This document shows positions 46,056 through 53,014 of a stretch of 53,014 bases of DNA, one piece after another. Location of the stretch: assembly GCA_025924495.1 (NCBI GenBank), contig JAICIG010000002.1, positions 1-53,014 of the forward strand, given 5' to 3'. The DNA is from Pirellulales bacterium. Lineage in GTDB: Bacteria > Planctomycetota > Planctomycetia > Pirellulales > JAICIG01. Both the position numbers and the translations under genes were made by a program. The notes below the pieces were generated by a model, which was given only the letters and a program-made list of their open reading frames with translations, searched no databases and had not been told where the DNA came from. Numbering within the stretch: position 1 is the stretch's first letter; every line of letters starts with the position of its first letter.

Positions 46056-47663
46056 ATGTCATGGCAGCATGCAGGATCAGCAGTGCGCGGCCTAGTGTTG
46101 GCGTTATGCCTCTGGCTGGTCGCATTGGATGAAGCACTCCAAACGACGGTTGCGGCGGAGGCGATCGAGGCGAATAACGGAGCCGCAAATCAATCTTCTT
46201 ACTCCTTGCTCCTCGCGCCTGACTCCTCCGATTACAGTTGCCAGTCGCTAAGAGCCTACCAAGAGCGTCTTGTCGCCCACTACGGCGGCGACCGAGAAAT
46301 GCCGCTCGATGTCAAAGCCGCATATTTCGAGTGGGAACTATGGCGATATCACATTACGCCATATCACCAGTTCTACAATCGCGCGGTGTTGCCGGACCGG
46401 CCAGACCCGCCGCCGCAAGCGTTCCCTTCGCGAGATAGTTCAACTTGGAATGGCGCACTGCTGGCCCAGCTCAGCTTTCAATACGCGGCGACGAAAGATC
46501 GGCGGCTGTTGCCTCTCGCCGCGGTAGTGATCGAAGGGCTGCACTTGTTCTTCGAAGTCACTGGCCAGCCCGGATTGATGGCCCGAACAGTTGCGCGGGC
46601 GGATGGCATCGTGCTCTACGATCTCAAACCAAATCTCTACACGGCGGCGGACGGAACGCAATATTACCATCAAGATGATCCGGCCAAAGGCGGGTTCAAT
46701 CAGATCGCCTGCGGTTATGCGGCGATGATGATCCACATGTACTCCGATCTGCCGCCGGAAATTCAGAAGCTGGCGCGTGATGATATCGCGGCCATGGTGC
46801 TGCACGTGATCGAACACGACTATCAGGCGACGGATCGCTCCGGAAAGCGGACGACCTACGGCGACATGCGTCCGCTCGTCGGTTCGATGAGCCTGCCGTT
46901 CAATGCGCAGGTGGCGTATCTGATCGTCGCGCTGGGCTACAGTTTTCCACCCGACAATCCCGCGCAGCGCGAGCGGATATTCGCCGAGTTTCGACGCCTG
47001 CGGGGCAAGCACCATGTTTATTACGAGCCGCCGTGGGCCACCCTTGTCCCGCCGCAAAAGATCGGCGGCAGTCCGCTGGTGAAAGGCATGAACGATCGCT
47101 TTCACGTGGTGACGGCAGCCTACTTTGGGTTGCAGTTGGAATTCGATCACGCCCGGCGATCGGGCGAACCGGTGAACGACAAGTTCGTCCATCAGCTTGG
47201 CCAGACCATGTATTGGGCGATGGATTATCTGCACGACCAGCACAACAGCCTGTGCAGTTTTCTTTGGGCCGGACTAGTTTCCGATCAGCACGTGTTCCAG
47301 ACGATCGTTGATCGTAAGCCGAACACAGCCCGCGGTCAGATCGATCAGGCGCTGATGGAGGGCGTCGAGCAATTACGGCGGTTCAAGCTCGATCGCTGGG
47401 TTCGCACCGGGCAGGTGGTCGATAGCGGCCGCGCCCAATGGATCGACACTCACGCCCCCGACGACTTCTACTGGAAGTGCAACCCGCATCTTGTCTTCGA
47501 ACCGACCGGCCCGGCGACCAATGTCTATTACAGCGCACTCGACTATCTCTATGCCTACTGGGTGATGCGCTACTATCGACTCGATCAGCATCCGGCTATC
47601 GTGCAGCTTAATCTACAAGTCTTGCAGACCACGCCCGGTCTCGGCGCGTCCCCGAGCAATTGA
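46056..47663 (+). CDS. secreted protein of unknown function
   Basis: 535 residues from ATG 46056, supported by AGGAGG six bases upstream. An N-terminal hydrophobic segment (GLVLALCLWLVALDEALQTTVAAEA) is a likely signal peptide. The mature part is aromatic- and His-rich and mainly helical (FEWELWRYHITPYHQFYNRAVL, WNGALLAQLSFQYAATKDRRLLPLAA, DRFHVVTAAYFGLQLEFDHA), possibly an alpha/alpha toroid such as those in polysaccharide lyases or epimerases. I do not recognise the family. It follows the hpnG-like gene by 81 bases on the same strand. Confidence 0.75.
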   Translation: MSWQHAGSAVRGLVLALCLWLVALDEALQTTVAAEAIEANNGAANQSSYSLLLAPDSSDYSCQSLRAYQERLVAHYGGDREMPLDVKAAYFEWELWRYHITPYHQFYNRAVLPDRPDPPPQAFPSRDSSTWNGALLAQLSFQYAATKDRRLLPLAAVVIEGLHLFFEVTGQPGLMARTVARADGIVLYDLKPNLYTAADGTQYYHQDDPAKGGFNQIACGYAAMMIHMYSDLPPEIQKLARDDIAAMVLHVIEHDYQATDRSGKRTTYGDMRPLVGSMSLPFNAQVAYLIVALGYSFPPDNPAQRERIFAEFRRLRGKHHVYYEPPWATLVPPQKIGGSPLVKGMNDRFHVVTAAYFGLQLEFDHARRSGEPVNDKFVHQLGQTMYWAMDYLHDQHNSLCSFLWAGLVSDQHVFQTIVDRKPNTARGQIDQALMEGVEQLRRFKLDRWVRTGQVVDSGRAQWIDTHAPDDFYWKCNPHLVFEPTGPATNVYYSALDYLYAYWVMRYYRLDQHPAIVQLNLQVLQTTPGLGASPSN

Positions 47664-47828
47664 GTTCGACCAGGGCTTTGAAATCGATTGTTTGCCGCGA
47701 GCTTTAGCTAGTAGCAGGCAAGTTTTTCACTTCTTCGCCAACGTCGGCTGGCCGGCAAACGGTAAGCGTCACTTTGCTTCGATGCGCTCAGCCTCGAACG
47801 CCCAAAGAGGCGAGATCTCGAACGTTGC

Positions 47829-47858
47829 TTGACTTGCTCTCTGCCCTCACCGAAGATT
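47829..47858 (+). promoter_or_regulatory. possible promoter for the structured RNA
   Basis: TTGACT (47829-47834) is followed 18 bases later by AAGATT (47853-47858), which agrees with the -10 consensus at three of six positions. A start about 7 bases downstream would fall at the first base of the closing stem at 47865. The weak -10 makes this tentative. Confidence 0.35.
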
Positions 47859-47860
47859 AA

Positions 47861-48010
47861 CCCACTGTCTTGGGGTGCTCAAACGCAGAGCACAGGCCGA
47901 TGTTTCGTCGACCCGGTCGCGTTAGACCGTCTGGAGAACTATGGGGTAACAGTCGCACTGTTAGCAAGACAGGGCCGGGCGCGCAGCGTACTGCGCGTCC
48001 GTGTTTTTTA
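47861..48010 (+). ncRNA. structured RNA candidate, retron-like (msr/msd-type)
   Basis: An 8-bp perfect inverted repeat, CTGTCTTG (47865-47872) with CAAGACAG (47965-47972), encloses a chain of small hairpins. These are GTGCTC/GAGCAC (47875-47893), CGATG-TTT-CGTCG (47898-47910, one G-T pair), CGGTC/GACCG (47914-47929) and TAACAGT-cgc-ACTGTTA (47947-47963). An 11-bp stem with a CGTA loop (47976-48001) and a run of six T (48004-48009) follows, terminator-like. Retron RNAs have flanking complementary ends and short stems with UUU loops ahead of the reverse transcriptase gene, and this has the same plan. The extent of any copied DNA is not clear, and the enclosed length is shorter than most known retrons. 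Confidence 0.5.
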
Positions 48011-48041
48011 CCTTCATGCCGTAAATCTTAAGCTGCCGCCC

Positions 48042-48923
48042 GTGGGTTTGTTTTCCTGGCTATTCGGACGCGGATCGGGCGCCGGCCATGGCATCGAGGA
48101 ACTCCGCAGCATCGAGCCGCGATATCACGAATTCAGAATCGCGAAACGGTCGGGCGGGCAGCGAAGGATTCTGGCGCCGGCGCCAGAATTGACGTCATTG
48201 CAGCGGCGGCTCCATCGCCGCCTGTTGGCTCGGTTGCCCGTGCATCCGGCCGCGGTCGGATTTCGCCGAGGCGAATCGATCGTCACGCATGCCCGACGCC
48301 ATCAAGGGCAGGCCGCGGTGCTCCGCCTCGATTTACGAGACTTTTTTCCGTCGACTTCGGCAAAGCGAATCGAACGCTACTTCCGCGCGATCGGCTGGAA
48401 TCGTCAGGCGGCGGCGCTGCTCGTCAAGCTATGCACGGCGGACGGGGGATTGCCGCAGGGGGCGCCCACTAGCCCCGTGTTGAGCAACCTGGTCAATTAT
48501 CGGTTCGACGCTCGCATTGCCGCCGCTGCGAAACTCATGAACGCCGTTTACAGCCGTTATGCCGACGACATCACGCTTTCGTTTCCGGGTCAGGAAGCCG
48601 GCGCCGGGCATAACGCCGCCGCATTGTGTAGCTTCGTAAGGCGCCTGGCCGCCGAAGAGGGCTATCGGTTGCATCGTAAGAAGAGTTCCATTCGGCGCCG
48701 TCACCAGCGTCAACTCGTCGTCGGGCTCGTTGTCAACCAGAAAGTTCAGCTTCCGCGCGAAACGCGTCGCTGGCTGCGGGCCGTCGAGCACCGGGCCCTC
48801 GTGCAGAGCCATTTAGCCGCCTTTCCTGATCGGCCCGCAAAGGCGCCTACGCTTACCGACAGTCAACTCGAAGGCTGGCGCGCATTGCGCTCGATGATCG
48901 AGCGACAGAGCGAGCAGTCTTGA
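48042..48923 (+). CDS. retron-type reverse transcriptase
   Basis: 293 residues from GTG 48042; the open frame reaches 47829 but the added part overlaps the structured RNA. The RT domain is complete: LRLDLRDFFPST with D97, GLPQGAPTSPVLSNL and the catalytic YADD at 173-176. Retron-type features are present in slightly altered form: H83-A-R-R-H87 where retrons have NAxxH, and VVGLVVN (226-232) where they have VTG. The small size, without added maturase or other domain, also fits. The neighbouring genes are a secreted unknown and a sulfatase, so no effector is evident. A related unassigned bacterial RT clade is an alternative. Confidence 0.85.
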   Translation: MGLFSWLFGRGSGAGHGIEELRSIEPRYHEFRIAKRSGGQRRILAPAPELTSLQRRLHRRLLARLPVHPAAVGFRRGESIVTHARRHQGQAAVLRLDLRDFFPSTSAKRIERYFRAIGWNRQAAALLVKLCTADGGLPQGAPTSPVLSNLVNYRFDARIAAAAKLMNAVYSRYADDITLSFPGQEAGAGHNAAALCSFVRRLAAEEGYRLHRKKSSIRRRHQRQLVVGLVVNQKVQLPRETRRWLRAVEHRALVQSHLAAFPDRPAKAPTLTDSQLEGWRALRSMIERQSEQS

Positions 48924-49020
48924 AACGCCGAAGGTGACTGCCAGGCGCCGATCGTACTTTACTTCGCGAGAAGTCAGATGGCCGGCGGCAACCTAAAATA
49001 TCCAGGCGCGCAGAGTAGCA

Positions 49021-49037
49021 GGCACATTCCATGTGCC
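49021..49037. repeat. small palindrome GGCACAT-tcc-ATGTGCC
   Basis: A perfect 7-bp inverted repeat with a 3-base loop in the gap after the reverse transcriptase gene. It looks like a dispersed intergenic palindrome; only one copy was seen in this window. Confidence 0.55.
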
Positions 49038-49045
49038 GTCCGCAG

Positions 49046-49064
49046 AAGCGGCGAGCCGCTTTTT
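49046..49064 (+). terminator. intrinsic terminator candidate after the reverse transcriptase
   Basis: AAGCGG (49046-49051) and CCGCTT (49056-49061) form a 6-bp stem with a CGAG loop, followed by three further T. It lies 123 bases downstream of the RT stop on the same strand. The stem is short, so it is a moderate candidate. Confidence 0.45.
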
Positions 49065-49119
49065 CCGTCGCTGCCCGTGAGAACATTATTTAAGCTCTGC
49101 CTACAGCCATGCATGCGCC

Positions 49120-50760
49120 TCACTTCGCGGCGCGTGGCTTGCGCTTGGCCGCCCCGGGCGCCTGCGGATCAGTAAAGGGCGATCGCTCGAACGTTTGGCC
49201 ATCGCCCGTCACGCGCGGATCGCTGGCATCGGTCAGGATCTTCAGCAGGCGATCAGCAAGTTCGCGCTGGGCATCAGCATAAACCGGCTCATCGGCCACG
49301 TTTTTAGTCTCGTCGGGGTCCTTGCGCAAGTCGTACAGCTCTTCGCCCGGCCGCTTGGAGAAGGCATAATCGTAGTACGGCTTCCACTCTTCTTCGTGAC
49401 GATGCTCAATCAGCCACGCCTTTGTCGGACTGGCGTCCATGTCGGGAAACGCGGCGAAGGTATTATTCTCGAGCTCTTTGGCCGACGGGACATTATCGTC
49501 GGTCGCGCCGTACGGGGCGCCCAGCGGCCAGCGGTCGGGCTTGAAGTTGCGGATGTAAAGAAAATCTTTGGTACGCAGCGCTCGTTGCGGATAGGGCAAG
49601 TTGTCTTCGCGCGCCGCCGCCACATGGCGTTCGCGACCGGTCACGACCCAAGTGCGCTTGGGATCGACTTGTCCAGAACGATCCGACTTCAGCACATCGA
49701 CCACGCTGCGTCCGGTCATCACGGCAGGCGGCTTGATTCCGCCCACTTCAAGAAACGTAGGCGCCAGATCCATCAAGTTCACGAAGTCGTCGACCATGCG
49801 TCCCGACTTGCCGCCGGGCCATTTTGCGATCAATGCCACGCCCACGCCGAAGTCATATAGATTACATTTGCCGTGCGGGAAGCCTGGCGCGCCGTGGTCG
49901 CCGCTGATCACGATCAGCGTATTGTCCAACTCGCCGGCTTTGTCGAGTTGTTCCAATAGTACTCCGATGGCGGCGTCGAACGCTTGGATCTCGCCCAGGT
50001 AGTCGGCAAAGTCCTCGCGCACTTCCGGCACGTCAGGCAGAAACTTCGGCAGCTTTCCGCTCAGAGCCTCAGGATCGATGCCCCACAGCGCCTTGCCGGA
50101 GCCTTTTTCCCACAGGCGATGTACATTCGTCGGCCCAAACCAATAGCAGAACGGCTGGCCGTCTTTCCGACTTTTAAGGAAGGCGTCGAAGTTGCCCCGC
50201 ACTTCGCCATACAGCTTTTGTTTGGCGCCTTCCAACGGCTCGCCGGCGGCGACCATCTTCGTGACATTTTCGGAAAAGTTGTTAAACGCCCCCCCGGCTT
50301 TTTCGTAAGCGAACGTGCCAGCGCCATAGGGAGCGTCGTTGGGCGTGCCCGGGCTCCAGACTTTGTACGTCTCGCCGACGTGATAGCCCGATTCATGAAG
50401 TAGCAGCGGAAAGGCCGGAATGCTCGAGTCCCATTCGGCCCCTTGCAAAATCGCCCCCCGGCCGGTGCGGAAAAAGTATTGCCCCGAAAGGATCGAACTG
50501 CGGCAAGGGGTGCACGACGGCGCCGTGACGAAGGCGTTCTTGAACAACACCCCCTCGCGCGCCACGCGATCGATGTTCGGCGTCTTCACCACCTGATTCG
50601 GCGACGGGCGGCCGTCGACATCAGCATACGCACTGGCATAGCGACCCCAGTCGTCGGCAAAGCAGAACAGAATATTCGGTCTGGCCGCCTCAGCCGAGAA
50701 GCCTGGAATTGGAAAAGCGGCGACCCATAACAGTGCGACTACCGGGATTCGATATTGCAT
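49120..50760 (-). CDS. secreted sulfatase
   Basis: 546 residues from ATG 50760, with an N-terminal export signal ([20 protein letters not shown]). The sulfatase signature is [12 protein letters not shown] with C83 as the residue converted to formylglycine and R87 two residues past the proline. The metal-binding start is [23 protein letters not shown] and the C-terminal part has [17 protein letters not shown]. It should remove sulfate esters from a carbohydrate or other sulfated compound outside the cytoplasm. The substrate is unknown, and no maturation enzyme lies nearby. Confidence 0.93.
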   Translation of the reverse strand: MQYRIPVVALLWVAAFPIPGFSAEAARPNILFCFADDWGRYASAYADVDGRPSPNQVVKTPNIDRVAREGVLFKNAFVTAPSCTPCRSSILSGQYFFRTGRGAILQGAEWDSSIPAFPLLLHESGYHVGETYKVWSPGTPNDAPYGAGTFAYEKAGGAFNNFSENVTKMVAAGEPLEGAKQKLYGEVRGNFDAFLKSRKDGQPFCYWFGPTNVHRLWEKGSGKALWGIDPEALSGKLPKFLPDVPEVREDFADYLGEIQAFDAAIGVLLEQLDKAGELDNTLIVISGDHGAPGFPHGKCNLYDFGVGVALIAKWPGGKSGRMVDDFVNLMDLAPTFLEVGGIKPPAVMTGRSVVDVLKSDRSGQVDPKRTWVVTGRERHVAAAREDNLPYPQRALRTKDFLYIRNFKPDRWPLGAPYGATDDNVPSAKELENNTFAAFPDMDASPTKAWLIEHRHEEEWKPYYDYAFSKRPGEELYDLRKDPDETKNVADEPVYADAQRELADRLLKILTDASDPRVTGDGQTFERSPFTDPQAPGAAKRKPRAAK

Positions 50761-50874
50761 GATGTTTAGCTTAGCCATTTCGGAACGACTTAGATTGGCA
50801 ATCGTAGGGCGAGCATTGCCCACCAGAAGCAAAGTTGAACCAAATCTCTGGTGGGTAGTGTCCGCGCTCCCGTT

Positions 50875-52380
50875 TCACTCCGGGATCGGATCATCGGGTT
50901 TGATCGGTCGTCCTTCCCAAACGGGAGTGTTGTCGTACAACGTCAGCACGCGACTGGCGCTGCCCGGCACGGGGCCGACGTCTTTGTCGGGCAGCCAGCG
51001 CGAGAGTTCTTCGATCCTTTCGCGATAGCGGGGTTTTCCAGCCAGGTTTTCCTGCTCGTGCGGATCGGTTTTGAGATCGTACAACTCTCGCGCGCCGTCG
51101 GCATAGCGAATGAACCGCCAGTCTTCGGTGCGGATCGCATGGTTGCCTTGGTTGTGCGTGGTGATCGCCGGCCATTGCCGTTCGGTATCAGCGTCTTTCA
51201 GTTGGGCGGCGAGGCTATGCCCTTCGAGACCATCCTTCTTCGGCAGCCCGCATAGTTCGACGAGCGTGGGATAGATATCGAGCAGTTCGGCCGGTCGGCG
51301 GCAGACCTGGCCTGGCGTGACGCCAGGTCCGGCGAAGACAAGCGGCACGCGTGTCGAACGCTCCCACAAGGTGTTCTTGCCGGTGATCTGCTTTTCGCCC
51401 AGGTGCCAACCGTGATCGCCCCATAGCACGACGATCGTATTCTCGGCGCGTCCCGACTCCTCCAAGGCGTCGAGCATGCGGCCCACCTGGCTGTCGACGA
51501 AGCTGGTGCAGGCCAGATAGGAACGCACGAGGTTGCGCCACTGGCCCGACTCGCGGACCCACTTCAATCGCGGCTCGGGCAAGCTCCAATGCAAGTACCA
51601 CGAGAATCGCGGCGTGTCCGCGCGATCGTCGTCCAAGACTTGCGGTAACACCGAGTCGTCGTCGGGGTACAGATCGAACCACTTCTGCGTGGCGTAGCAC
51701 GGCACGTGCGGCAGAAAGAAGCCCGCGGCTAGAAAGAACGGCTGATCCTTGGGCAGCGTGCGAATCTGCTCGACGGCCCAATTGGCGACGATATAGTCGC
51801 CCTTGCCCGAGTCGTCGTTATTTGTCGGCCAGACGCCCCAATCGACGAGCGGATGATTTCCCATCGGCGTATTCGGCACGAGCTTGCGCGGCGGGCGCGG
51901 ACCGACGCCGCCAGGCGGCCCGTACGAGTCGAACTCCGGCCCTTGCGGTTCGAACTTGCTCGGCCCGCGCAGGGCGTGATAGATCTTGCCGCCGCTCAGC
52001 GTCCGATACCCATGCCGCGCCAGGTATTGCGGCAGGGGAATGGAATCTCGCCATTGCGGCACACTGCGAAACCAGGGCGCCAGGCCATAGACGCCCGTCG
52101 TCGAAGGCCGCAGCCCGAGCATCAAGCTGGTCCGCGACGGATTACACAGCGGCGCCTGGCAGTGAGCATTAGTCATTACCGTTCCGCGAGCTGCGAGTCG
52201 ATCGATATGCGGCGTCTTGGCCAGCGGGTGCCCGCCCAGGCAGCCGATCCAATCGTTTTGATCATCGATCGCGATGAACAGGATGTTCGGTTTTTCCGCC
52301 GCACACGCCGGCGACAACCAGGCCGCGGCGCCAATAAATGCTCCGAACAAGGCAACCGCCCAAACCATGCTTCGCTGCAT
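50875..52380 (-). CDS. secreted sulfatase, iduronate-2-sulfatase-like
   Basis: 501 residues from ATG 52380. The N-terminus has a signal peptide (MVWAVALFGAFIGAAAWLSPACA). The signature is APLCNPSRTSLMLGLRPSTTGVYG with C79 as the modified residue. Downstream are the metal-site VLWGDHGWHLGEKQ and GFFLPHVPCYATQKWFDLY, as in iduronate-2-sulfatase-type proteins. It lies 114 bases upstream of the other sulfatase gene on the same strand, so they may be co-transcribed and act on the same sulfated polymer. The 200 bases before it contain no recognised feature. Confidence 0.93.
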   Translation of the reverse strand: MQRSMVWAVALFGAFIGAAAWLSPACAAEKPNILFIAIDDQNDWIGCLGGHPLAKTPHIDRLAARGTVMTNAHCQAPLCNPSRTSLMLGLRPSTTGVYGLAPWFRSVPQWRDSIPLPQYLARHGYRTLSGGKIYHALRGPSKFEPQGPEFDSYGPPGGVGPRPPRKLVPNTPMGNHPLVDWGVWPTNNDDSGKGDYIVANWAVEQIRTLPKDQPFFLAAGFFLPHVPCYATQKWFDLYPDDDSVLPQVLDDDRADTPRFSWYLHWSLPEPRLKWVRESGQWRNLVRSYLACTSFVDSQVGRMLDALEESGRAENTIVVLWGDHGWHLGEKQITGKNTLWERSTRVPLVFAGPGVTPGQVCRRPAELLDIYPTLVELCGLPKKDGLEGHSLAAQLKDADTERQWPAITTHNQGNHAIRTEDWRFIRYADGARELYDLKTDPHEQENLAGKPRYRERIEELSRWLPDKDVGPVPGSASRVLTLYDNTPVWEGRPIKPDDPIPE

Positions 52381-52613
52381 TGTGATCAATTTCCCGCCGC
52401 CGTCCGCCGGCAATTTCAGATTTTGTCAGGCGGTTCGAATCATCTTTCCGCCGATGCTGCGATTCTGGTCCGATCCGCCTCGGCATGCAACCGCCAGGCC
52501 GAGATTCATAGAGTTCTGTTGCTTAGCGGAATTGAGTTCTTTCGGGTTAACGCGTCGCCGTTGTAGCGGTTTGTTCCATGAGCCGACAATTCGATCTGGC
52601 CAGGAGTCGTACG

Positions 52614-53014
52614 ATGAGCGTCTATGTAGCAATCGAGATCGAAGGTCCGCTTGAGGAGGTGTGGCGCCTGACTCAAGGGCCTCGCGAGCACCAGCGCTGG
52701 GATTTGAGATTCAGCGAAATTGAATATCTTCCGCAGCCCGACCCGGCGCGGCGGCAGCGATTCCTTTATAAGACGCGGATGGGTGGCGTCACAATTGCCG
52801 GGCACGGCGAAACGGTCGGCAGCCGCGCGGCGGCGACAGGTGAACGCGTTTCGGCCTTGCAATTCTGGCCAGATGATCCCAAATCGCTCATTCGCGGAGG
52901 GGGCCGGCTATTGGAAATACGTGCCCGACGGCGCGGTCGTGCGCTTCATCACCGGCTACGACTATCAGGTGCGTTACGGCCTGGCGGGCCGGCTGTTCGA
53001 TCGTTGGTGCTTTC
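52614..53014 (+). pseudogene. SRPBCC-like protein, frameshifted and cut by the window end
   Basis: From ATG 52614 (AGGAG seven bases upstream) the frame begins MSVYVAIEIEGPLEEVWRLT, with HQRWDLRFSEIEYLPQ, a lipid-binding SRPBCC start, and runs to DPKSLIRGGG. At that point a shift restores a sensible continuation in another frame: GYWKYVPDGAVVRFITGYDY and then RYGLAGRLFDRWCF. One extra G at about 52896-52897 explains the break (GCGGAG against GCGAG). It is a true frameshift, or a sequence error; the 3' end lies outside the window. Confidence 0.7.

Noticed and set aside
47829..48041. N-terminal extension of the reverse transcriptase
   Set aside because: It overlaps hairpins and a T-run and has no RT similarity; GTG 48042 gives a normal retron-RT length.
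49195..49860. Plus-strand open frame of 221 codons
   Set aside because: It lies opposite the sulfatase gene; high GC creates long antisense frames here.

Overview
The window looks like chromosome from a GC-rich, hopanoid-making planctomycete, most likely of the Pirellulales type. This is inferred from gene content, not from a marker gene: a DUF1501 protein with a Tat signal, two secreted sulfatases, two Uma2-family proteins, a helix-turn-helix/receiver regulator, a bacterial microcompartment shell protein, hopanoid genes and many short intergenic palindromes. No tRNA, rRNA, CRISPR array or insertion sequence was recognised.

Layout. 1-14.2 kb: the 5' end of a GNAT gene, a radical SAM gene, and a terpenoid-type cluster. 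The cluster has a DxDD class II cyclase, a DUF116-polyprenyl synthase fusion, a chorismate-lyase-like protein, a family 4 glycosyltransferase and a hotdog thioesterase. Next come a zinc-ribbon membrane protein, a prenyltransferase-repeat protein lacking two expected zinc ligands, and a LolD/FtsX-type ABC transporter. 14.3-17 kb: an internally duplicated DMT-like membrane protein, a PARG-like macrodomain protein and a Uma2 protein. 17-25.5 kb (minus strand): ferredoxin, GcvH-like and HemN-like radical SAM genes, a beta-propeller protein, then an Fe-alcohol dehydrogenase, an aldehyde dehydrogenase and an acyl-adenylating ligase. 25.7-34.3 kb: an SMR exporter, an alpha/beta hydrolase broken by a stop codon, a coiled-coil protein, a small protein coupled to an SNF2 helicase, DUF1501, Uma2 and mnmG. 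34.3-38.7 kb: a promoter and structured leader ahead of a two-component pair, a lone tandem-domain microcompartment shell protein and a DapA-family aldolase. 38.9-47.7 kb: a GT-C glycosyltransferase, then shc, hpnH, an hpnG-like gene and a secreted unknown. 47.8-49.1 kb: a retron-type reverse transcriptase preceded by a compact, multi-hairpin RNA candidate. 49.1-52.4 kb: two secreted sulfatases. The end holds a frameshifted, incomplete SRPBCC-like gene.

How the genes fit together. shc, hpnH and the hpnG-like gene give the cyclisation and side-chain steps of hopanoid synthesis; squalene-forming genes (hpnCDE) are not in the window. The 1-14 kb cluster encodes a second, uncharacterised set of isoprenoid-type enzymes with sugar transfer and possibly export. 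The best candidate for an undescribed system is the reverse transcriptase with its upstream structured RNA. It has the retron-type motif positions, some with variant residues, but no recognisable effector next to it.
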